A program made the position numbers and the translations under genes. The notes under the pieces were generated by a model. It saw nothing but the letters and a program-made list of their open reading frames with translations. It searched no databases and had not been told where the DNA came from. Shown piece after piece: positions 40,332-45,843 of a DNA stretch of 45,843 bases; the stretch's first letter is position 1, and every line of letters starts with the position of its first letter. This DNA is from Anaerolineae bacterium. Its GTDB lineage: Bacteria > Chloroflexota > Anaerolineae > UBA4142 > SHND01. The stretch spans positions 1 through 45,843 of the forward strand of contig JAJTXZ010000035.1 in the NCBI GenBank assembly GCA_021463195.1, read 5' to 3'.

Positions 40332-40988
40332 CTATCTGCTTTTTGTCACTCCCACCTTGTCGCAAAACTCCGCGATGGGACAGATCGAACATTTCGGACT
40401 CGTCGGACGACAAATATTTTGTCCGAGCGCGACGAGTAGCGGATTGATGCTTTGCCAATATCGCGGCGGCAAAATCGCGCGCAAGCTCATTTCCGTTTCC
40501 GCCGGCGTTTTGGTCTTGATATAGCCCCACCGATTGACGATGCGATGAACGTGCGTATCCACGCAAATACCGGGTTTGCCGAACGCTTCAACGACGACGA
40601 GATTCGCCACTTTGCGCCCGACGCCGGGCAGCGCGATTAATTCCTCAATCGTTTCAGGCACGCGGCTGTCATAGTTTTCGACGAGCAGCCGCGCCAAAGC
40701 GCGCGTCTGTTTTGCCTTTTGCGCGGGAAACGCTACGCCGCGAATCGCGGTCGCGATTTCTTGTTCGCTCAGCGCCGCCAGCGCGCGCGGCGTTTTCGCC
40801 AACGCGAAAAGTTTTGGATACACCTTGACCGTTACCGTATCCAACGTGCGCGCGCTCAGCACGGCGGCGACGAGGATTTCAAAATGACTCGCGCCCTGTC
40901 TCGCCATCTCGGTCACAATCGGCGGCATCCACTGTTGCGCCGCGGCGTCGAGCCGTTCAAAAGTTTCCGTCAAATCGTTGTTCGTCAT
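40332..40988 (-). CDS. nth: endonuclease III (DNA glycosylase/AP lyase)
   Basis: Protein of 218 residues. Helix-hairpin-helix LPGVGRKVANL (120-130) with catalytic Lys126, and catalytic Asp144 in CVDTHVHRI. The [4Fe-4S] loop has perfect spacing C-x6-C-x2-C-x5-C (Cys193, 200, 203, 209). It removes oxidised pyrimidines and cuts the abasic site in base excision repair. ATG 40988 is preferred to an upstream in-frame start at 41000 because family members start near MTNNDL. The LSART segment in place of LSAQ is a variant seen in archaeal-like relatives. Confidence 0.95.
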   Translation of the reverse strand: MTNNDLTETFERLDAAAQQWMPPIVTEMARQGASHFEILVAAVLSARTLDTVTVKVYPKLFALAKTPRALAALSEQEIATAIRGVAFPAQKAKQTRALARLLVENYDSRVPETIEELIALPGVGRKVANLVVVEAFGKPGICVDTHVHRIVNRWGYIKTKTPAETEMSLRAILPPRYWQSINPLLVALGQNICRPTSPKCSICPIAEFCDKVGVTKSR

Positions 40989-41039
40989 GCGAGATTCCAA
41001 ATTGGAAAGAGATCGCCGCGCTAATCCAAGCGCCAGGCT

Positions 41040-41801
41040 TTATACTTCAATGCCCCTCGCTTGCAGCCGCGCTTGCAGCTCGCGCAGCGTCGCGGGCGAA
41101 TGGCCCATGTAATGATTGTTCGCAAAACCCCATATCTCAATGCCGCGTTCATGCAATGTCGCAAGCGTATCTGCCCATTCATCCAACTCTTTGGCGCGCG
41201 GCAGGCGCACGCGCGTATAGTCGTCGTCGGGAATATCTTGGCGATTGCCGAGCCAACGAATGTACGTGAAATCCGTTGTCACCTCTTCGAGTTTCGGCAT
41301 GTACACGCGGTCAACCAACACGAGCGCGGCGCGATGTTTTTTTAACAATTCAAAAAACCAATCCTTGAGCCACGCGCGATTTCGCACTTCGACCGCGTAC
41401 CGAAACTCGGTTGGCAGCGCCGCGAGAAATTCGTCGAGCGAATTTTGCGATGCGGGTTTAAACGCGTATGAAAATTGCAAACACAAGGGCCCAAGTTTTT
41501 CGCCCAACAAACTCATCCCCGCCAAAAAAGATTGCGCGTCTGATTGCGCGTCCACCAACATTTTTTCGTGCGTAATGAGTTTTGGAAATTTCGCGGCGAA
41601 CTGAAACGCGGCGGGCGTGTCGCGGACCCATTTTTCCAAAAACGTTTTGCGCGGCGTGCCGTAAAACGACGAATCAATTTCAACCGCCTTGAATTGCGTC
41701 GCATAGTACGCGAGATACGAACCGGGCGGCGTGCCGTGCGGATAAAATACGTCGTTCCAACTTTTGTACGACCAACCTTGCGTGCCTAAATAAATTGTCA
41801 T
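41040..41801 (-). CDS. DUF72 family protein
   Basis: Protein of 253 residues. The opening MTIYLGTQGWSYKSWNDVFYP, then F-K-A-V-E-I-D-S-S-F-Y-G-T-P and Y-A-V-E-V-R-N-R-A-W, are hallmarks of DUF72, a TIM-barrel-like family of unknown function in many bacteria and archaea. The C-terminal region has the conserved W-G-F-A-N-N-H-Y-M-G-H-S-P-A-T. ATG 41801 is chosen; the frame extends 21 residues further upstream but through a word-repeat gap. It sits between an epimerase and nth on the minus strand. Confidence 0.9.
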   Translation of the reverse strand: MTIYLGTQGWSYKSWNDVFYPHGTPPGSYLAYYATQFKAVEIDSSFYGTPRKTFLEKWVRDTPAAFQFAAKFPKLITHEKMLVDAQSDAQSFLAGMSLLGEKLGPLCLQFSYAFKPASQNSLDEFLAALPTEFRYAVEVRNRAWLKDWFFELLKKHRAALVLVDRVYMPKLEEVTTDFTYIRWLGNRQDIPDDDYTRVRLPRAKELDEWADTLATLHERGIEIWGFANNHYMGHSPATLRELQARLQARGIEV

Positions 41802-41808
41802 GCGATAG

Positions 41809-41870
41809 CTGGAGACTGGAGACTGGAGACAGAGACTGCATAATCTCCAGTCCCTAGTCCCCAATCTCGA
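41809..41870. repeat. CTGGAGA / TCTCCAG word repeat
   Basis: GGAGACT units (41811-41836) are followed by complementary TCTCCAGTCCC units (41844-41870), so the gap can form a hairpin. It is the third such filler in the window. Confidence 0.6.
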
Positions 41871-41874
41871 ATTT

Positions 41875-42810
41875 CTAAACTCTCTTTCCCATGGTTCGCA
41901 ATATCTCCGCCAGCCCTTCGCGGTACGTCGGATATTTCGGCGCCCAGCCGAGCATCTTTTTTATCTTGTCGGTGCGATAACGCGCGCTCTGCGCGAGAAA
42001 TTTCGCCGCGTCGCCCATAAAGACGCGCGCGAGCGACGTCGTCATTTTAAAGGGCGCGGGCGCGTTCAACTGCGCGGCGATGTAATTTAGTCCGTCGGCG
42101 GCGTGAAAAGCCCAATCATCGGCGACGTTGAAAATTTCGCCGGGCGCGGGATGTTCCGCCGCAATCACGCACGCGCGCGCCATGTCGTCCACGTAAAGCC
42201 AATGCCAATACTGATTGCCCGAACCCAAAATGGGCATGCGGCGCTGTTGCAGCGCTTGTAGCAGCGCGCGCGTGGAGGGCGCGGTTGGTCCATACAACGA
42301 CGCGCCGCGCAAAATGACGACGGGCGTTTCGTACGCGTGATAATCCGCCAGCGCAGAACGTTCCATCTCCACTGTCGCTTGTCGCTGCCGCGCGAGTTTG
42401 CGCGGCAGCGGGTCGTCTTCGTGTTTCCACGCGCCGCGCGTGTCGCCGTACAAAAACGCGTCGCTTTGAATGACGAATGAATGCAGCGGTTGTTCTTGTA
42501 GCGCGCTCAATAAATTACGCGTGCCTTCGCTGCAGAGGCGGTCATGCAGCGCCCAAGCGTTGCCGCCGAACGACGCTTTTTGAGGCGACGCGGTGGCGAG
42601 ATGCAATACGCTGTCCGCGCCGCGCGTCGCCGCGCGAATGAAATCTTGGTCAAATAAATCGCCAATGCACGGCGTCGCGCCCGCGTCGCGCAGCGACTGC
42701 GCGCGCGTTTCAGCGCGCGTCAATGCGGTCACGCGATGGCCGCGCGCCGCTAGCAAACGCAGCGTCGGTTGTCCCACCACACTGGAACCGCCGGTCATAA
42801 AAATATTCAT
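41875..42810 (-). CDS. NAD-dependent epimerase/dehydratase-like protein
   Basis: Protein of 311 residues of the extended SDR superfamily. MNIFMTGGSSVVGQPTLRLLAARGHRV is the Rossmann start, with T-G-G-S-S-V-V-G for the usual T-G-x-x-G-x-x-G. The central segment ILRGASLYGP and the C-terminal GWAPKYPTYREGLAEIL are typical. At the place of the catalytic YxxxK the sequence reads LARQRQATVEMER; neither Tyr nor Lys is in place, so it is an atypical SDR whose activity is doubtful. It lies 28 nt downstream of the DUF3052-like gene. ATG 42810 opens directly at the conserved strand. Confidence 0.82.
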   Translation of the reverse strand: MNIFMTGGSSVVGQPTLRLLAARGHRVTALTRAETRAQSLRDAGATPCIGDLFDQDFIRAATRGADSVLHLATASPQKASFGGNAWALHDRLCSEGTRNLLSALQEQPLHSFVIQSDAFLYGDTRGAWKHEDDPLPRKLARQRQATVEMERSALADYHAYETPVVILRGASLYGPTAPSTRALLQALQQRRMPILGSGNQYWHWLYVDDMARACVIAAEHPAPGEIFNVADDWAFHAADGLNYIAAQLNAPAPFKMTTSLARVFMGDAAKFLAQSARYRTDKIKKMLGWAPKYPTYREGLAEILRTMGKRV

Positions 42811-42838
42811 CGGCAAAACGGATTGGCGCGCGACGTTT

Positions 42839-43246
42839 TTACGGACGCGGCATTTGACGCAGCACAAAGCGCGTGCCGTGTTCATCGGGGGAAAAGGCGA
42901 GGGTTTTATTGTCCACCAAAGTCGTTTTCAACGCGCGCGTGCGCATCGCATTCCAATCATAGCGGAAACCCAACTGCCGCGCCTGTTTTTGTTTTGGCAT
43001 GATGAGCCACAACGCGCCGTCGTCTTTGAGCGCGCGCGCGATTTGCGGAAACAGCGCGTCGAGATTCTCATCGGGCGCGGCAAAATGAAAAATCAAATCG
43101 TACTGCGCGCGCGTGGTGAGCCGCGTCGAAATCAATGTATCGGGCAGCGCCGTGTCGCGCAATTCCTGCGTGAACGCTTTGGGCGCGCGATGCACGAGAA
43201 TTTTTTGCCCCGCGATGATGCCGAGTTTTTTGAGTTCAGGGAGCAT
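42839..43246 (-). CDS. DUF3052-like small protein
   Basis: Protein of 135 residues. KLGIIAGQKILVHRAPKAF near the start, then YDLIFHFAAPDENLDALFPQIARALKDDGALWLIMPKQ, resemble the DUF3052 pattern (KLGI-x-G-x-x-V, LVHLF, GALWVSWPK) seen in actinobacterial proteins; the fold resembles the C-terminal part of a Rossmann methyltransferase, but no SAM loop is present. Function unknown. It begins 4 nt after the dehydratase stop, so the two are translated together. Confidence 0.7.
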   Translation of the reverse strand: MLPELKKLGIIAGQKILVHRAPKAFTQELRDTALPDTLISTRLTTRAQYDLIFHFAAPDENLDALFPQIARALKDDGALWLIMPKQKQARQLGFRYDWNAMRTRALKTTLVDNKTLAFSPDEHGTRFVLRQMPRP

Positions 43247-43250
43247 GAGA

Positions 43251-44204
43251 TTATGCCAATACCATTTTCAACTGTTCCGACGTGATATTTCCGCCGCTCA
43301 AAATTAACGCGACGTGTTTGCTGTCCAGTTGTTCGCGTACTTGCAGCGCGCCCGCAAGCGCCGCCGCGCCCGCGCCTTCGGCAAGCGTTTTCGCTTTTTG
43401 CAAATAGAGCGCAATCGCCGCGCGCAGCGCTTCTTCGCTCACCAAAATAAAATCGTCGAGCATGTTCCACAAAATTTTTTGCGGCAGCGCGAACGCGGTG
43501 CGCGTGGCGAGTCCTTCCGCGAATGTCGCATTCGTATCTTTCAGCAACGCGCGTTTTTTCCATGACTTGTACGCGGCAGGCGCGCGTTCCGCTTGAACGC
43601 CAATGATGCGAATGTTGGGATTAATGGTTTTGGCGACGATGCACGCGCCCGCCGCGCCGCTGCCGCCGCCAATCGGCGCGATGATTGTGTCCACGTCGGG
43701 AGCGTCTTGCAAAATTTCCAACGTATAGGTGCCGACGCCCGCGATGAGCAGCGGCTCGTTGCCTGAATGCACGTACCGCAAATGTTTTTCTTTTGCCAGC
43801 GCTTCGCAATGTTCGCGCGCGACATCGAAATCAACGCCGTGAAAAATAATGTCCGCGCCGAGCGCGCGCATCGCGTCCACTTTGACGGCGTTCGCGTTTT
43901 CGGGAACCACAATCGTCGCGGGAACGTCAAAGAGACGCGCCGCGTACGCGATGGATTGTCCGTGATTGCCGGTGGATGCGGCAATCACGCCGCGCGTTTT
44001 TTCGTCGTCGGATAGCCGCGCCATCAGATTGATGCCGCCGCGCACCTTGAACGCGCCGATGGGTTGATAATTTTCGTGTTTGACGCGCAAATGCAAACCC
44101 GTCGCCGCGTCGAGCGCGGGATAATTGAACAACGGCGTGCGCGGCAAATACGGCGCGATGTTTCGCTGCGCGTCAAGAACGTCAAGAAAAGTGGGCGCTT
44201 GCAT
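43251..44204 (-). CDS. threonine/serine dehydratase-family PLP enzyme
   Basis: Protein of 317 residues of fold type II. The PLP lysine is Lys53 in GAFKVRGG; the Asn loop STGNHGQS binds the cofactor ring, and the glycine loop IGGGSGAAG holds the phosphate. An absent C-terminal regulatory ACT domain makes it a short, catabolic or serine/threonine dehydratase-type enzyme rather than biosynthetic IlvA. It would deaminate threonine to 2-oxobutanoate, or serine to pyruvate; racemase activity in this family cannot be excluded. It is the first gene of the minus-strand run ending near 39359. Confidence 0.88.
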   Translation of the reverse strand: MQAPTFLDVLDAQRNIAPYLPRTPLFNYPALDAATGLHLRVKHENYQPIGAFKVRGGINLMARLSDDEKTRGVIAASTGNHGQSIAYAARLFDVPATIVVPENANAVKVDAMRALGADIIFHGVDFDVAREHCEALAKEKHLRYVHSGNEPLLIAGVGTYTLEILQDAPDVDTIIAPIGGGSGAAGACIVAKTINPNIRIIGVQAERAPAAYKSWKKRALLKDTNATFAEGLATRTAFALPQKILWNMLDDFILVSEEALRAAIALYLQKAKTLAEGAGAAALAGALQVREQLDSKHVALILSGGNITSEQLKMVLA

Positions 44205-44239
44205 GATTGGAGACTCGAGTCGAATATGCGAACGTTAGA

Positions 44240-44245
44240 ATTGTA
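44240..44245 (-). promoter_or_regulatory. -10 box for the minus-strand run
   Basis: TACAAT on the minus strand, about 36 nt before the start codon at 44204. No good -35 box is at 17 nt, so this is weakly supported. Confidence 0.3.
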
Positions 44246-44348
44246 CCACAGAACAAGACGTTTTCGACAAAACTTTTCAAGCTCGGAGATTTCAGAGTTT
44301 GTACGCGAGTCGGCGCAACGCGGCGCCGCGTTTTAGTTATAAACAAAA

Positions 44349-44376
44349 TTGTATCATGCCGCGAATGGTTTATAAT
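44349..44376 (+). promoter_or_regulatory. promoter for the glycoside hydrolase-like lipoprotein
   Basis: TTGTAT (44349-44354), 16-nt spacer, perfect TATAAT (44371-44376), about 43 nt before ATG 44420. Confidence 0.5.
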
Positions 44377-44419
44377 GTTCGCGGTAACTGTCTCTGTATA
44401 TCGCTCCGCCGCTGATTGG

Positions 44420-45673
44420 ATGCGCATGGGTATACCAAAATTAACAATTTTCGTTTTGACCATGTTGGCATTGACCGCGTATGGCTGCGCGGCGTCTACG
44501 CCTACAATGTCTGTGAGCGCTGTTCCGCCCTCGCGCGCGCTAGCCAGCGCGAATTCCACGCTATTCGCCACCGAAGAACCGACCATCCTCACGTCAACGC
44601 CTACGCGCGAATCGGCGCTTGACCCGACAAAAGAAAATACCGTTGTCGCGAGCGCCACGCTGGCGGCAACACAAACTTTGACTGTCACCGCGACCCCTTC
44701 TCCCACCAAACCGCCGCGTTTGCCATTGCGTGATGATTTGCCGCCGCTCACTCTGCAAGATTTTCCGCGTCCGCCCGACGATAATGGTTTAGGCATGCAC
44801 TTTTTGGCGGGCGGTTATTACGACGAAGCGGAATTGGACAAACAAATCGCGCGTCTCAACGAGTTGCATATCAAATGGGCGACGGTGGTGTACACGGATG
44901 AAAATCATCTTGAAATCGCCGCGCGCAAATTTTCCGAAGCGGGCATTTATGTCGTCTGGCGCAAAGCGCTGCGCCCATATCAACGCTATTCGAGTTGGGG
45001 CCGCGATATTGCCATCATTCAAAAGTACGGTTTGCCGCCGTACATGCAGTTGTATAACGAACCTGAACTGCCGGCTGAATGGGATGACAAACCCGAAGAC
45101 ATAAATTTGTATTTTGCGAATTTGCTCGCGGCTGCCAAAGACGTATACAACGCGGGCGGGTACCCCGGCATTCAATTTCTTGACCCCGACAATTTACGGC
45201 GTTTTATTGATGAAATTTACGCGCGGCAAGGCGAAGCGTTGTTCAAGCGCATGTTTTTTATTCCGCACGCGTACGGCTTGAATCATCCGCCGAATTATCA
45301 AGAAGATGAAAACGGCGCTTTGGGTTTTCGTCTCTTTGCCACTATCTTTTTTAAACGGCTTGGCTTTGTGCCGCCGTTCATTGTCGGCGAAGGCGGATGG
45401 AAAGTGGCTTCGGCGGAAGACAACCGTTTTCCGCCGGTGAGCGAAGAATTGCACCGTGATTATACGCTCGCGGTGTACGATTGGTTCCGCACGGGCAAAC
45501 TTTCGCATGGCGGCGCGCTGCCCGATTATTTGTTTGCGTTCAATATGTGGATGCTCGCCGGCGGCGACGAAGCGGGCGCGTGGTATGACGCCTTTAACGG
45601 CGACCGCGCGCTGACCATCGCCGCGGTGAAAAATCTTCCGCTCTTTACGCGCAAATTCAGCTGGGATAAATAA
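44420..45673 (+). CDS. lipoprotein with a clan-A-like glycoside hydrolase domain
   Basis: Protein of 417 residues. MRMGIPKLTIFVLTMLALTAYGC is a lipoprotein signal with Cys23. Residues 24-110 are a Ser/Thr/Pro-rich linker. The remainder looks like a TIM-barrel glycoside hydrolase: GLGMHFLAGGYYDEAELDKQ opens the barrel, YNEPELP (Asn213-Glu214-Pro215) has the N-E-P acid/base motif of clan A, and FIVGEGGWK (Glu324) could be the nucleophile at the end of strand 7. Family (GH5, GH39 or neither) and substrate are open. An in-frame TTG at 44207 would add 71 residues with no family likeness. A weak hairpin lies at 45689-45711. Confidence 0.8.
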   Translation: MRMGIPKLTIFVLTMLALTAYGCAASTPTMSVSAVPPSRALASANSTLFATEEPTILTSTPTRESALDPTKENTVVASATLAATQTLTVTATPSPTKPPRLPLRDDLPPLTLQDFPRPPDDNGLGMHFLAGGYYDEAELDKQIARLNELHIKWATVVYTDENHLEIAARKFSEAGIYVVWRKALRPYQRYSSWGRDIAIIQKYGLPPYMQLYNEPELPAEWDDKPEDINLYFANLLAAAKDVYNAGGYPGIQFLDPDNLRRFIDEIYARQGEALFKRMFFIPHAYGLNHPPNYQEDENGALGFRLFATIFFKRLGFVPPFIVGEGGWKVASAEDNRFPPVSEELHRDYTLAVYDWFRTGKLSHGGALPDYLFAFNMWMLAGGDEAGAWYDAFNGDRALTIAAVKNLPLFTRKFSWDK

Positions 45674-45711
45674 CAAATCAATTTCTAAAACGGCGCGCCG
45701 CGCGCGCCGTT

Positions 45712-45750
45712 CTAAAGCGGATTCCTAATTCGTATGTGGGCAAGAGACCT
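45712..45750. mobile_element. truncated type-B element (left end)
   Basis: CTAAAGCGGATTCCTAATTC, then TATGTGGGCAAGAGACCT, match the left arm of the copy at 12186 (TTAGAGCGAATTCCTGATTC, then TTTGTGGGGCAAGACCT). The palindromic core and right arm are missing beyond 45750. Confidence 0.55.
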
Positions 45751-45780
45751 GATATATTACAGATAAGCAGTTCAACTGTG

Positions 45781-45843
45781 GGTATGGTGACTCCGGTCAG
45801 ACCCCGAGTGCAAAACTCGTCCGAAAGATGGTGAGCCCATACC
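45781..45843 (+). ncRNA. candidate structured RNA at the window end
   Basis: GGTATGG (45781-45787) can pair with CCATACC (45837-45843), the last bases of the window, enclosing a CGAGT / ACTCG hairpin (45805-45809 with 45815-45819). The length (63 nt) is short and there is no T-loop, so it is not a tRNA. Family not recognised; the true end lies outside the window. Confidence 0.25.

Noticed and set aside
45781-45843. tRNA or hammerhead ribozyme
   Set aside because: No T-loop or seven-base anticodon loop with U33, and no CUGANGA/GAAA hammerhead core. It is kept only as an unnamed structure.

Overview
The window reads as ordinary chromosome of a bacterium, most probably a member of the Chloroflexota (Anaerolineae-like). 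This is inferred from gene content: lipoproteins with Thr/Pro or VVQT-repeat linkers, many family-5 peptide-binding lipoproteins, a long-form RmlA, a compact archaeal/eukaryal-type prolyl-tRNA synthetase, LppX-like and LysM lipoproteins. No rRNA or tRNA gene was seen, so the taxonomy stays unconfirmed. The DNA is rich in CGCG words; the small lipoprotein at 9551-9994 lacks them and looks compositionally foreign.

Layout. (1) 1-5851, plus strand: surface-polysaccharide locus with a truncated GT4 glycosyltransferase, two Wzz-type chain-length proteins, a CpsD-like tyrosine kinase, dTDP-glucose synthesis (rfbA, rfbB) and, between rfbA and rfbB, two tandem small proteins that are paralogues of each other and that I cannot name. 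(2) 5947-11997, minus strand: phosphofructokinase with PPi-type residues, a methyltransferase, proS, a small lipoprotein, a ParB/sulfiredoxin-fold protein and a calcineurin-like phosphoesterase. (3) 12575-14616: LysM lipoprotein, Nudix hydrolase, GNAT acetyltransferase. (4) 14694-31673: a 17-kb block of peptide/nickel-type ABC transporters with four solute-binding proteins (one frameshifted at a C9 tract), three permease pairs and only one ATPase pair, so the ATPases are probably shared. Each of the three intact binding-protein genes is separated from its permease genes by a strong hairpin. (5) 31775-39322: K+/H+ antiporter, rpsO-pnp, TerC, and a MoaD-MoaE fusion. (6) 39359-44204, minus strand: LppX-like lipoprotein, endonuclease III, DUF72, an NAD-dependent epimerase-like protein, a DUF3052-like protein and a threonine dehydratase-family enzyme. 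(7) 44420-45673: a lipoprotein with a clan-A glycoside hydrolase barrel.

The most unusual layer is non-coding. At least seven small palindromic elements of two related types sit in the long intergenic gaps. Type A (about 94-111 bp) has ends reading CTGGTGATT...AATCACCAG; two copies are flanked by apparent 8-bp target duplications, so it behaves like a MITE. Three type-A ends lie just upstream of lipoprotein-gene promoters; in two of them the arrangement CACCAG, 11 nt, TTGACG, 17 nt, TATAGT is identical. Type B (96 bp in both complete copies) has TTAGAGC-like ends. The two transporter leaders also share an orphan perfect Shine-Dalgarno sequence about 200 nt before the real start codon. No CRISPR array, phage, transposase gene or defence system was seen.
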